Positions 1 through 11,300 of a stretch of 64,000 nt of DNA are shown one piece after another (positions within the stretch are counted from its first letter, which is position 1; every line of letters begins with the position of its first letter). Source of the stretch: Erpobdella octoculata (taxonomy: Eukaryota > Annelida > Clitellata > Hirudinida > Erpobdellidae); the NCBI GenBank assembly GCA_963978895.1, contig OZ022244.1:27724257-27788256 (forward strand). Direction: 5' to 3'. The notes beneath the pieces are model-generated. The model worked only from the letters and a program-made list of their open reading frames with translations. It was not told where the DNA came from and did not search any database. The position numbers and the translations under genes were made by a program.

Positions 1-100
1 TATTAATGGAGTTTTCATTAATATTAAAGAATCGTTCTGTTCTGTTCACACTGTTATTATAACCGTGAGTAAATTTGTGAGCGGTGAGCAATCATATATT

Positions 101-449
<349 letters not shown>

Positions 450-524
450 AATCGTGGTTTACGTTCGTATTGTTCTGTTTATTGAATATCGATATATCGT
501 TTCCTGAACCTCTCCTAACGCCGG

Positions 525-782
525 TGGTGGTCATGATGATAATGGTGGTGGTTGTTGTGATGATGCTGCAGATGATGATGGTTGTTGTTGGGACGATGCT
601 GATTATAATGCTTGTTGTTGTGATGATGCTGATGATGATGGTGATAATTGTGATGATGCCGATAATGATGGTGATTGTTGTGATGATATTGATAGTGGTT
701 GTTGAGACGATGATGATAGTGGTGGTGGTAATGATGATGCTGATGATAGTTGTTGGGATGATGGTGGTGATGATGATGTCGA
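525..782. repeat. Degenerate GATGATG/GTTGTT trinucleotide-like repeat
   Basis: Imperfect units built from GATGAT, GTTGTTG and GTGATGATG run for about 250 bp. They read as Met/Val/Asp-rich or His-rich in open frames on both strands, which is expected of trinucleotide repeats. I see no gene here. From 783 to 1125 there is only A-rich, non-coding-looking sequence. Confidence 0.85.
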
Positions 783-1129
783 ATGAAAGAAAAACATAGT
801 AAAAACTTTTTTGCGACAGTTATTTGATTTAAAGGTAATATGAAGGAAAAATATAAAAAAAAAACAAACAACTTAATAAAAAAAAAAATAAAAGCAATGT
901 TCTCTACAATCTCCACCACCAATCACAAACGTCGGAGCAGCCATAATTTACTATCAGTCAGCCACAGCGGGTGAACAGGCCAACCATCTTCCCTCTCTCC
1001 CTCCGTACCTTACCGCTGGTGTCAACACATGCTGTTGTTTTCTGTGGGGGGGAGTATAAAGAAACTACATAACGTTTGAAGATTGAATCATTACTTTGAG
1101 ACACGTCACGTGGTAGTAGAAAAGAGTGG

Positions 1130-1143
1130 TTATGATGATGATG

Positions 1144-1175
<32 letters not shown>

Positions 1176-1206
1176 AATGGTGGTGATGGAGATGACGGCG
1201 ATGACG
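1130..1206. repeat. (GAT)n microsatellite
   Basis: A run of GAT/GAC triplets gives poly-Asp on + and poly-Ser on -. It sits just left of the hAT insertion at 1267. No gene context was found. Confidence 0.9.
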
Positions 1207-1266
1207 AGGATAGTGGTGAGCGCTTGGAGATTGAAAACGGTATTTGTAAAAAGAGACAGTTCAAAT

Positions 1267-1991
1267 CAGTTGTCTCAAACATGCGGCCCGCTGGGTGGTA
1301 TTTTGTGCCCCCCACGTGATATCAAAGTTTAATGCAAGTGCGGCCCGCCGTAGCGATAACGAAGAAAATTAAAATAATTTTTTTTTAATAATTTTAAATT
1401 TTATTTAGAAATACCTTTTAATTTAAATATTTTTTCTATCACTTAACGATGTTGCAGTTGCTTTGTTTCATCGCCTAGGTATTTTTTTTTAATATTTTAT
1501 AACTAGCTAATTAGAATTACAATCAACTGCAAGAAAAGGCCAAGCATTTCAGTGCGTACTCAGTCGCTCTTGATGAAAGCACAGTGCTAAGTGATCCAAA
1601 TGGTTCTAGGGCTTAGCTTTTCTTGTTGACATTACACAGAAGTTATGTGTTTTTTGGGAGGACATACATCTGTGAAGAGCTGTTCTCCACCGTGAACTTC
1701 AATTAATCCAAGTACAGGTCCAAACTCAATGATGAACATCTTCAAGCTATACTGAGGGTCAAGGGTCTCAACCTCTTCTTCCCTTAGGTCAATCAAATGT
1801 GTTTCAGCTGTGTAAGACGAAACGCAGCCAAGACTTTTCCAGCAAGGTAGGTATAGCAAAGACAGCAGAATTGATGTCGTTTAAACCAATGTTTGCACTT
1901 TTAACAAATGATAATGAATAAGGATTTATAAAACTAAACCAAGACTCTTAACTTATGTGGCCCCCCAGGCAACTTGAGTTTGAGACACCTG
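1267..1991 (+). mobile_element. hAT (Charlie-like) element with 8-bp TSD, decayed transposase
   Basis: The left end begins CAGTTGTCTCAAAC. The right end, read on the minus strand, begins CAGGTGTCTCAAAC. Both ends are flanked by the identical octamer gttcaaat (1259-1266 and 1992-1999), the 8-bp TSD diagnostic of hAT elements. On the + strand, around 1535-1620, a fragment resembles the hAT catalytic-core motif (FSAYSVALDEST). Around 1650-1750 a second fragment (CEELFSTVNFN, then SKYRSKLNDEHL) resembles the C-terminal dimerisation domain of GTF2IRD2/SCAND3-type transposases. In-frame stops and frame changes show it is dead. A minus-strand ORF over 1632-1859 is a shadow. Confidence 0.85.
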
Positions 1992-2213
1992 GTTCAAATC
2001 ATATAGCAATCAGAGGAATGAGTTACTATAAAGAAGCAGATGGAGTAGTTTGGTCTGGTGAGTTAAAAACGTAAGATAGATTTATAACCAATTATAAGCC
2101 ACTTAATGAACGAATGCATCTGCAGAACAACACAGACTTAGATCTTTTCAATTGGTTATATCATATACCAGAAAACTAAGAAAAAAAAAACTTTAAGACA
2201 CCCAAAATATTAC

Positions 2214-3002
2214 CGTCGTGATCAGCATTGGTCATGATGTTGACTATTTCTTCTACATCGACGTCTTGACCGAGTTTCTTCATCATCTGCGATAATTCAT
2301 TCTTGTCTATCGTACCGTTTCTGTCCGTATCGAACATGTCGAACGTTTCTCTGAACTCTGTCGACAAATGAGAAACACATTAGGTTTTAAATTAACTTTA
2401 TTAAAATTAAAAATGATACTTCGGCCGAAGCCTGTCCTACTCTCCCTTCCCCAGTTCCCGGGATCACCGTTATTGAGCGGGAAAGAAGAAATTTCCAAGG
2501 GTAAGGCATGGACATTTTTAAGGGCCCGACCCGGTCTTTAAAAAATATTATAATTTCAAAGAATAGTGTGGTCGTTCACACATTTGTATTGTTATATTTT
2601 CTCATTATTCTTTAAGTCTGTATGATAAAATTTTCACCCGTAAATCAAAGAACAGTACTGGTCTAAAAGTTTTCATTAAGTAGATCTTCTCTCTCCCCCC
2701 AAAATCACCCCGCCTTGCTTTTGCAAGCCAGTCCCAAGCCTGGAGAAAGGAGGAGGGAAAAGTTAAAAGGATCAAATTATGATCCACGACTGGAAGTACT
2801 AAGGTGCTTCTGACACAGCCGTTTCAGTCTTAAAACACTTGGTGTAAAGGACTATAAACTATTAAAAAAAAAATCCCCCCAAAATGGCAAAGTGCGAAAA
2901 CGAAACGGGGTGATGTGATTTTGAGTGAGACTGGTGTAACAGCTATAAGTTTTAAAACTAACCTTGCAGTTGCTCTTTAGTCAATTTGTTGTGTGCCTGC
3001 AT
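2214..3002 (-). CDS. EF-hand calcium-binding protein (calmodulin/troponin C-like), first two coding exons
   Basis: Exon 1 is 3002-2963 (13 codons from the ATG plus one base) and exon 2 is 2357-2214, joined with matching phase through a gt...ag intron. The joined protein starts MQAHNKLTKEQLQ, then EFRETFDMFD, and contains one complete EF-hand loop DTDRNGTIDKNE (D1, D3, N5, T7, D9, E12) followed by a linker with MMKKLGQDVDVEEI. It then enters a second EF hand (NADHDG) at the exon boundary, a position compatible with calmodulin-family exon junctions. The layout (short N-terminus, T/KEQL, then hand 1) matches calmodulin/troponin C. Expected role: calcium sensing in the cytosol. Remaining exons are not seen between 1 and 2213, so the gene probably continues beyond the left edge. 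Paralogue identity cannot be fixed from about 61 residues. Confidence 0.85.
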
Positions 3003-3009
3003 GTTGATC

Positions 3010-3225
3010 GATTTGCATGTTAAGTGGTTGAAATGTTGATTAATTGAAATGTTGATTGAAATGTTGATTGATTGAAATGTTGATTGGTTGAAATGTTGAT
3101 TGGTTGAAATGTTGATTGAAATGTTGATTGATTGAAATTTTGATTGGTTGAAATGTTGATTGATTGAAATGTTGATGGGTTGAAATGTTGATAGATTGAA
3201 ATTTTGATTGGTTGAAATGCTGATG
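3010..3225. repeat. TTGATTGATTGAAATG minisatellite
   Basis: Tandem imperfect units of about 16-17 bp built from TGATTG(A/G)TTGAAATGT lie immediately 5' of the EF-hand start codon (minus strand). They lie either in its promoter/5' UTR or in an upstream intron. From 3226 to 3530 there is AT-rich sequence, including two related copies of a 30-40 bp segment (agatcaatgca followed by ggataattaatt), and no gene. Confidence 0.85.
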
Positions 3226-3534
3226 TTATATTTAATTAGTTAGTTATATTTTAACCAGATCAATGCAAGATAATTAATTAATTTCAATAGCTGATTTATG
3301 CCAGTTAATTAATTTAAACAGATCAATGCAGGATAATTAATTAATTTCAATAACTGATTATATATACATAGAGTCAAACATTACATGGCAAATATTATAG
3401 ATGACTTAGATGAACAAATTATAAACGAATTCTTGTCATGCCACTCATGTCCGTTTTGTGAGACAATTTTCTTTTACACGCTTTTAATTTTCCTCCTTTT
3501 TTCTTTCTTTTTAAATCCTTTATATTATTTTCGA

Positions 3535-3615
3535 TTGTCTTCCAGTCACAAACTTTGAGTCTCAAAATTAACTCACTTCCCGTTATCCGATCGAGCTGAA
3601 ATTTGGCACATCGAC
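3535..3615 (+). repeat. Copy 1 of a dispersed repeat with core GAGCTGAAATTTG
   Basis: This copy carries TTAACTCACTTCCCG, then TTATCCGATCGAGCTGAAATTT. The same string recurs near 37510-37560 and 48340-48380 (same strand) and near 54328-54375 (opposite strand), so it is an interspersed repeat family rather than a gene. It directly precedes the 15-bp minisatellite. Confidence 0.7.
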
Positions 3616-3646
3616 TTGGGCTGCGCGACAATTGAATCTATCAAAA

Positions 3647-3838
3647 TTTCAGTCAAAACGGCCCCTGTCAAAACGGCCCCCGTCAAAACGGCCCCCGTCA
3701 AAACTGCCCCCGTCAAAACTGCCCCCGGCAAAACGGTCCCCGTCAAAACGGTCCCCGTCAAAACGGTCCCCGTCAAAACGATCCCCGTCAAAACGGTCTC
3801 CGTCAAAACGGCCCCCGTCAAAACGGCCCCGTCAAAAG
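3647..3838. repeat. 15-bp minisatellite (GTCAAAACGGCCCCC)n
   Basis: About 13 units of a 15-bp repeat, with variant units (AACTGCC, ACGGTCC, ACGATCC). The unit is a multiple of three, so several frames stay open and read VKTAP or SKRPP on +. I see no start context, splice sites or flanking coding sequence to support a real protein. Confidence 0.9.
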
Positions 3839-3849
3839 TGTCCATATTT

Positions 3850-6600
3850 TTGAATTTGAATTTAATTTTTGAATTTGGCTCTGGGCTTAAAAATAAAAAT
3901 CTAGGATCGTATATAAAGGATTTATAATAAAAACTTTGTTTTTATGGGTTAGTTTTTCTCTCCCCCGTTCATCTTAAAAGGCTTCTTAAGCGCCATATTT
4001 GCAATTTGCAATATCAATTAATGCCGGCAGTGATTGGCTTATCCTTCGAATCTTACAGATTACAGAATTGAATTCGCTTGTGAAGGAGAAGATTCGCAGA
4101 AAGACAAGCAAATGGATGTATTTCTACTTTGACCTATTTTTCTGCATAACGCCCTCCCACGTGATCTTTCGAATAAGAAAAATATTCTACGTCATCATGC
4201 AAACAACTCAAAGAAAAATTTCTTCAGTTTTGTGAACAGCAGCATCTGTGTGTGTGGATCGTTTCTGATTTCAAAAGAAACTTCACAATAGCGGTTTTAA
4301 CATTTATTACCAAAAATCACAGACAACTTTCTCGCGCACATAACTCCTACACAAACCTCTCCTCCCTTCCCCTCCTTCCCCCATTCGCTCGTTCATTCTA
4401 TACACGCACGTCACGTCGAACAAACATTTATATAACATATAAGAGTTCGCCTTTGACCCAGTGGCTCTAAATACTTCTCAATAGACTTCGATGACACTAG
4501 TAGGCTTGTAGGCTGTCAGGTTTTCGCGCCAAGATAAGAAGTCAATGAAAGGCTACAGGAATGTCGACACTGCTACCTCATTGGCCAAAAATGCTTCTGA
4601 CATTCTCATAGCTTGCACGGATGACTTTGATTTGGGCGCTATCACCGGGGGACTTATGAGACCCTGTCCCGTTTTTTCAACGAGTAGCTTTTGATAACCT
4701 CAAAAAATGCTTTGCCACTTTAAATATTCTTTTGCTTTATTTAAAATTCGCATGGCTTAAGAGAAGACTGGGATTCGAAATGGCGAGTGACAGTGTCATA
4801 GATCTACCTTCTTACTTCTCACTAGTACAACGAGAGCGGTCATTAATAGCTCTTGTTTATTCGGATAAATGAAATCCTGTAGACGGAAATTGATATCGAG
4901 CGTACGGCGTTCCATATAACGAGCAAACAGAGCGTCAGTGAGTCTTACTTGGGCATACAACTATGACCAGGAGATTGCAATCTTAAATCAATCATAAGCT
5001 GAAAATGATGAAATAATAAATAGCTAAAAAGGATATTTTAACTTAAAAAAGGCAGCAATGAGCTACGAGTTTCGAAAAGCTACAACATTTCCTGGAGTCA
5101 TACTTTAAACGATAATTATCGCTGTAAACTAAAAAAACAAGACATTAACCGTAAAGAACTTTTAAAAATTATATAATTTTTATAAAATACTATGAGAACA
5201 TGTTACATCTGACTCAGCCACCCCCTGACTCCCTCCTTCAAACTATTGCAGTTTGTCACTGCTCTCTCCCAACTTCTCTCTCTCTCTTTCTATCTCTTTC
5301 TCGTTCTTTCTTTCTTTCTCTCCTTCCCTCCACCCGCCTTCCTTTCATTCCTTTTCTCTCTTTTTTAACGCTTTTAACAATTGTCAAGCTAACTTTAGCA
5401 AACGATATGTTTAACGCCTTTATATAAAAAAAGTTAAAAATAAATTAATTTCCAAAAAAACTCTCACCATGATGTTTCTCGTTCAGAACAAAACAATCTG
5501 TTTTATGAAATCAAAACGTTTCTTAGAAATAAAGTTTTAAAGCGCCACAAATCCAGAAAATTTCATTCAATTTATACTTTAATGAAAAATATAAATCAAA
5601 ATCTAGGCTAAACACAGACGATTTTTTCTACAATTAAATTTTTCATAATATCAACTTTTAACATTAACAAGCGCATTAATAAACAAATACATTTAATTTT
5701 TAATAAATAAATAAATATATATATATATTAATTTACCAAATTTGTTGACGGATTTTTCTTAAGATAAGTAGGTAAATACAACTTAAAATCAGCTACAGCT
5801 GAGTACACACGAAACTACAGTACACGTCAATACTACTTATTATCTACTTGAACGAAGTTTAGCTTTTAGTACCGTCAATAATACAATAATAGTAGTAATA
5901 TGAATGAACTCTTCTTTTAAAGTAAGCTAAAGTGAAGAATTTATGTCAAACCTCTCTCTCAATCTTTCTCTCTCACACTCTGCCTGTCTGCCGCTCGCAC
6001 CAAGTGAATGATTTGTCGCGCTCTAATATAAGCCGAGGCCAATCTTCGAATGTAATACAAACGTACGAATATAAAAAGATAAATCAGACACGCTTCTGTG
6101 CTGAGTTAGTTTAGTACTTACAAGCCTAATTCAGTTAATCTATGACACGGCGTGGATTTTGGTTTGTGTACTGTGTAGTAACCGCGGGTTACTTAAGGTG
6201 GAATAGGGGTGGGGTTGTTGGAGTAGAGGAGAGTGCCGCTTAAATTACGGGTCAATCAATTGGGCTACTACTGTCCCGGGTCGGGTCCCTAAGTAGCAGA
6301 AGACCCCGAAACGCTAACAGGCATGCTTTAACAGTAAAGTTATTTATTCGTTTACTTATAAATTATTATTGCATTGCTTAAGACCACTAACGGATTATTT
6401 AAGCCCAACTTAAATATCGTCAAACTTTCATTCCGTGACTATCTTTTTTTGCTTTATTTCACACAATGGAAGCTCCGGAGATAATAGTTTACACTTTTAC
6501 ACCCACCCAAACTTGCCCCTTATTCCCACAAGATTCAACAAGACGTGGAGTATAATTACAAAAACAATTCACCAGCTCATCGTCTCTAAATTCTTTAGAA
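3850..6600. other. Intergenic, no gene recognised
   Basis: AT-rich sequence with pyrimidine-rich stretches (5270-5360, 5945-5995) and short non-homologous ORFs under 80 codons. I found no splice-consistent exons, RNA genes or recognisable transposon ends. TBC-domain exons that would belong to the downstream EVI5-like gene were looked for here by eye and not found; small exons could be missed. Confidence 0.5.
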
Positions 6601-6620
6601 GTCATTTCTGTCGCAATACA

Positions 6621-6752
6621 TTATAATGGTTGACAGACGACAAAAGATTTGGAAGGTCTCAAGTGGACGACGATGTCATAGTCTCTACAAGCATTGAAAA
6701 TTTGAAGGCGTTCATTGTTAGGTTGAGCACAATCGTCGTTCACGTTGTCGAA
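6621..6752 (-). CDS. Possible terminal coding exon, unrecognised protein
   Basis: Reading the minus strand, a good acceptor (ttttctgcacag) is followed by 43 sense codons and TAA: a hydrophilic segment beginning FDNVNDDCAQPNNER and ending SFVVCQPL. Composition is more protein-like than the neighbouring ORFs (mixed Asp/Asn/Arg/Leu, no homopolymers). No matching upstream exon could be joined and the sequence is unknown to me. It may be a chance ORF or a transposon remnant. Confidence 0.22.
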   Translation of the reverse strand, partial: FDNVNDDCAQPNNERLQIFNACRDYDIVVHLRPSKSFVVCQPL

Positions 6753-6857
6753 CTGTGCAGAAAATATTTGTGAAATAACCATTTTAGCTCGTTTGCTGTT
6801 TTTATACAAATTAAAAAATATTTTGAAAACCATGTTTCGCTGGAGAAATGTGCGTCT

Positions 6858-7563
6858 CAGGGCGGATACAAGGGGGTCCTGGGGGTAGCGATTTGCAGAG
6901 TGACAGTTGTTATAACATCCGTCGTATATCTTGTATTTTTAGTCTGTTTTATCTGTCTATATTGATTTGAAATCACCCCACTTAGAGTATATTTAGGTCT
7001 TAGACAAAGTTATTCTGTTATACTTGCTTATGACGCTGCTAAATTTAAATTGTACAGAATTAATAAATACATATCATACGTTTACTGATATTTTGTTGTG
7101 AAACGTGATGAATTATTTAATAGTATCATATTAGATACAACTACAAAAAAATAATCACCTGCTTTAGTTTGTGGTTTTACACAAACTGTTTTTTTGCAGT
7201 GGATCTGATCATGCTTTTATGTTATAGGGTAGGTGTGGTATTACCGCCACCTTTTTGCAGTGGATCTGATCATGCTTTTATGTTATAGGGTAGGTGTGGT
7301 ATTACCGCCACCCTAACGTTTTGGTTGAGTTTTAAGAAACCGCGTTGAAGATTTACTTGTTTTGATATATTGTCAATAAAGTGTAAGGCTCTAGTGTAGG
7401 ATATTTTCGACACTAGGTGGCTATTGTTAGCCATCTGGTATTTTCGGCCCAGGAAACTGCTGTGTTTTGCTATATTTTTTATGCAGTTTGCCAGTGTTTT
7501 TCTAAAAAAAAAATAGATGAAGAGGCATGCCGCCCCCCGGGCCTATAGCTAAATCCGCCACTG
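6858..7563. mobile_element. Candidate hAT-like non-autonomous element (no clear TSD)
   Basis: The left end reads CAGGGCGGATACAAGGGGG and the right end, on the minus strand, reads CAGTGGCGGATTTAGC, resembling hAT terminal inverted repeats. The flanking octamers do not match, so either the element has decayed or the true partner end is elsewhere. A similar end, CAGGGGCGGATACAGG, lies on the minus strand ending at 8392. No transposase is visible inside. Confidence 0.4.
7191..7312. repeat. 61-bp tandem duplication
   Basis: Two essentially identical 61-bp units start at 7191 and 7252 (tttttgcagtggatctgatc), ending at the repeated ttaccgccacc. The near-perfect identity suggests a recent duplication. 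It lies inside the candidate hAT-like element. Confidence 0.95.
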
Positions 7564-8720
7564 ATGAAGATGAAGCCACTCTTACTTACCAAAGATCTAA
7601 AAATCGTCGTTCCATGTTTTCCCATTATTTCTAGTTTTTAATATAATAAAGAATCGCCGAGCGTTCGTCACAATGCAATTTACTTTAAAAAAAGTCTAAC
7701 TTAAAAATAGATTAATTAAAAATAAGGAAAATAGACTTTTGCATAGCATAAGCCGAGGCTGTCAAAAATAGCTTATTAGCCTTACTTTACTTCAAAATTG
7801 ATTTAAAAATAAAAGAAACTCTAGCTGTTAACAATAGCACATTAGGTCATGTGAAAAACAACAATAAAAGGTATTAATTTATTTTGATAGTTTAAATGCC
7901 CTTGAAATTATTGATCTTGTTTTTTGAAACGCCTTTATTGCATTGAAGAAATCACAGATTTCACATGACACATTCAAAACAGATAACTTTTCTTGTTTAA
8001 ACTACCAGCCTAAACACACTGAGAGAGATTGGAAAGCAAGCCAAGCTATTCGTAAAGCTTGTTAACTTTACCAATTAATTTAATTTTACTCTCAGAGCAC
8101 AAAAATTGAATTTTCATGAATAAGGTGAAAATACCTACTGTGGCTGTGATACTGTGATACTCCATCTTACCCATACCGTGTGTTGTCAAACAAAACTTGA
8201 CCCAAAAGAAGGTCAATAAACTCAACTACCTATTATATTCTGCTAAAAACTGTTACAGAAATTCAGTTTTTGAATGACTAGATATTGAGCAAACGTTTAT
8301 GTCAAAACTTATAAATCTGACACAATAATAAAAAAATTTTCCTACCAACCCCGTTTTGGAATTCCTCCTTACTAATCCTGTATCCGCCCCTGCATCTACA
8401 AAGATTTGGCAGATAATAAACACAAGTTGCTTTTCCTGATGAAAATGGCCTTTCTGATGATAAAATCATTTGTTGGCTGGAATAGCAAATTTGTAGGCAC
8501 AAGCACTGCATCTTGTAAGACATTTTTCATACTTATTAAAGCTTTAAAATCTTACAAATGTCAATGACTCGTCACAGCAAAAGCAGTATGGTGGTTTGGT
8601 CATTCTTGCATGAATAACTAACTTAATGGTGGTAAGAATGACGTTCACCGTCAATTTTTAAATTGAATCGGATTACTGCAGCTATTCCAGTTGCAAGATT
8701 AACAGAAATTCAGTACTATT
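7564..8720. other. Intergenic, no gene recognised
   Basis: AT-rich sequence. The only recognisable item is an isolated hAT-like terminus at about 8360-8392 (minus-strand reading starts CAGGGGCGGATACAGG). The minus ORF over 8302-8523 has no recognisable homology or splice context. Confidence 0.5.
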
Positions 8721-8724
8721 TTTA

Positions 8725-8930
8725 CCAATGCTTTTATTAACTCGTCGGCTCTGTTTCTCTGTCTGTTTCTCTGTCTGTTTCTCTGTCTGTTTCTCTGTCT
8801 GTTTCAAATCTTGCAATCAATTTTTGAGTCACTTCCTGATGATAGATTTTTTTCAAATTTTGCATACATGCTCAAGATAGAAGACAATGCAATATTCAAT
8901 TATTAGTTTTACAATAAGTCAATTAATTTT
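8725..8930 (+). repeat. Copy A of a ~190-bp direct duplication
   Basis: Runs from accaatgcttttattaactcgtcg through a 12-bp tandem (TCTCTGTCTGTT, about four units) to tttacaataagtcaattaattt. It matches copy B at 9219-9405 nearly base for base, apart from the number of TCTCTGTCTGTT units. The two copies are offset by about 490 bp. Confidence 0.9.
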
Positions 8931-8957
8931 GTTAATTTTCTTGAGGATTTTATCGAG

Positions 8958-9028
8958 GGGTTTCTTGAGGGTTTTCTTGAGGGTTTTCTTGAGGGTTTTC
9001 TTGAGGGTTTTCTTGAGTGTTTTCTTGA
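8958..9028. repeat. 12-bp minisatellite (CTTGAGGGTTTT)n
   Basis: Five to six tandem units of CTTGAGGGTTTT with minor variants, between the two copies of the 190-bp duplication. Confidence 0.92.
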
Positions 9029-9108
9029 CCACAAAACGCTAACCGACTGGCAGACTATTTTACCAAGTTAACACGAACCACACTCACTGACCGCGATTCT
9101 CAAGCGTC

Positions 9109-9136
9109 ATGGACGTCTGTATATACAGACGTCCAT
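9109..9136. repeat. Perfect 28-bp palindrome
   Basis: The 14-mer ATGGACGTCTGTAT is followed with no spacer by its exact reverse complement. The short direct repeat tcaagcgt lies just left of it (9100-9107) and again just right of it. It could form a cruciform or mark a deletion/insertion footprint. Confidence 0.95.
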
Positions 9137-9218
9137 GTCAAGCGTGTACGAAATTTTCATGAAAATAGTTGAGATATTTAAATTCGATGCTTTTTGATGA
9201 TATTTTTATTATTATTAC

Positions 9219-9405
9219 CAATGCTTTTATTAACTCGTCGTCTCTGTTTCTCTGTCTGTCTGTTTGTTTCTCTGTCTGTTTCAAATCTTGCAATCAATTT
9301 TTGAGTCACTTCCTGATGATAGATTTTTTCAAATTTTGCATACATGCTTAAAATAGAAGACAATGCAATATTCAATTATTAGTTTTACAATAAGTCAATT
9401 AATTT
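9219..9405 (+). repeat. Copy B of the ~190-bp direct duplication
   Basis: Second copy of the segment at 8725-8930, from accaatgcttttattaactcgtcg to agtcaattaattt, with a contracted TCTCTGTCTG tract. Open frames through it are shadows. Confidence 0.9.
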
Positions 9406-10537
9406 AGATAATTTTAATTAATTTCGATATTTCGATATAATTAAGATATTTCGACTTTAACATAAAATAAAAGAGTAATATAAGAAAAAATTGATTGCAA
9501 AATTTGTGTTTTAATTACATATAAGAGCATTGGTTTTAAAAATTCGTTTTTAATTTACTTGTTTATGTATATAACGCATATATAGATGTATATAACCCAT
9601 GTATAGATGTATATAACCCATTTATATAATTCAAAGAACTGTTAGCAGCTTAAAAGGCGATTATCATGATTTTGTTATCTGCTAATATTTTTAAGTATAA
9701 TTTAATTTTGTTCATGTAATATAATGAATTAAGACTAGTGCATATAATTAAACAAAAGGTAAAGTTAACGAAATTGACATAGTTTTATTTACGGCGCCAT
9801 TAGACGGGTCACCATGACTTTTTTAACAGTGGTGCATCTTTACACTAGGGTCTAGAAGTCCAGAGGGATTACTAATTCCGGTTTTTTCCAGATCCCGAGA
9901 TTACGGAATTGAGGAATCCCGGTGTTTTGGGAATGAGATCGGGTTTCATGACCCAGACATACACGCAATTTGGTAGGCACTTTGTAATAATTTATTTTAG
10001 TGAAATAACTTTATTAATGAAACAAGTTTTGAAAGAATAAAAAAAAATTAACTTCCTGCAGAAATGCTTTTTGGCTTGTAGACTTGCTCGTAGAACTTTC
10101 ATTGATGCTTTGTGTAAAATCTCCAGAACCTTTACACAACGACCCATAGTTCTAAAAAAATTCATCTAATTCTAGCTATTTGCTCGAGTTTATATTACTT
10201 TTTATTAAAACATGTGTGTTTATACTTTTTTTCAATTCAGTATACCTAGCCAGTCTGTAATTCTGCCTGACATTTTTCTGACGTTAAAACATCACTATTA
10301 ATCTTCAGTTTTTTTTACCGTCGATGGTTATTTTAAAGTTATTAAGCTTTTGTGCTAAGTTTATAAATGTGTTTCAATTGAAGTTAATTAACCTACAAAC
10401 AAACTTTAATTTGCTACCGCTAGAAAACAGATAACAGACTTCCATTTGAGAACCAAAATAATAGCCTTGATATATTTGTTTTTTCAGTGCAAAATTCAAA
10501 GTTGCTTCAGTAATTACCAAAGTACAGTGGCTAATTA
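9406..10537. other. Intergenic, no gene recognised
   Basis: AT-rich sequence with a short tandem (tataacccatgtatagatg) near 9575-9625. No gene or RNA gene was seen. Confidence 0.5.
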
Positions 10538-11300
10538 GTCTGGCAGCAACTGTATTCCCATGGGATGCAAAATGATACAAACATGAGTGAGGTGTCAATA
10601 TCTTTGTTAGATATTCTATATTAAGAAAAATCATGGTGTAACTCTGAAATCCCTGGCAGTTTTTAGATATTCAAGATGGCCACCAAATCATATTTCTTCA
10701 ATTTCCTTAGGAACTATATGTCACAGCGATGCGTTTTTGGTGTCTAAGATATGGTTTTCGGGGTCAGAGAATCCAAAAAGAAGATGAGGAAATTGAACAA
10801 GTATGACTTGGCGGCCATCTTGAATATTAAGGTTACGTGATTGTTACAGTGTTGTAAATATGTTTTTGGATTCTCTGACCCCGAAAACCATATCTTAGAC
10901 ACAAATTGAAGAAATATTATTTGGCGGCCATCTTGAATATCTAAAAACTGTCAGGGATTTCAGAGTCACACCATGATTTTTCTTAATGATAAACAGTCAT
11001 AAATATCGCTGCGAAATAAACACTAGAAAATTTGTTTAAACATCGGTGAACCAATTTATTGGTTTTTTTTAATTAGTCTAAGAAACGCAAAAAATAAATA
11101 TACTTATGAAAAATGGGTGATCTGCCTTTTAATTTTAATAATAAATAAATTAATTAAATAAACAAATACAGATGAAATATTACTTTACTTGAACGGCAAC
11201 TCTTTGCGGAAGCAACAAAGAGATTGACACCTCACTCATATTTGTATCATTTCGCATCCCACGGGACAATATTTTAATACATTTGCTGCCAAACTAAGTT
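10538..11300. repeat. Nested fold-back inverted repeats
   Basis: Outer arms: 10538-10608 is the inverse of 11214-11300, sharing gagtgaggtgtcaat and a ggatgcaaaatgatacaaa-like segment. Inner arms: about 10621-10780 is the inverse of about 10862-10988, sharing the reverse complements of atcatggtgtaactctgaaat and tatggttttcggggtcagag. A segment of about 230 bp (10985-11214) sits between the right inner and outer arms with no counterpart on the left. Its inverted copy is at 14262-14487. This resembles a fold-back or MITE-like element. No TIR/TSD boundary was established. Confidence 0.8.
10985..11214 (-). repeat. Arm C of a long-range inverted repeat
   Basis: Matches the reverse complement of 14262-14487 over about 225 bp at high identity, for example the shared segment reading on the minus strand accaataaattggttcaccg. 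The lower-coordinate arm includes the reverse complement of the last codons of the small ORF at 14155-14283. Confidence 0.9.

Noticed and set aside
1632..1859. 75-codon minus-strand ORF
   Set aside because: Shadow of the + strand hAT transposase remnant, whose C-terminal motif is readable in the other orientation.
4252..5427. Two ORFs of about 72-75 codons in pyrimidine-rich sequence
   Set aside because: Low-complexity Ser/Leu composition and no splice-consistent neighbours.
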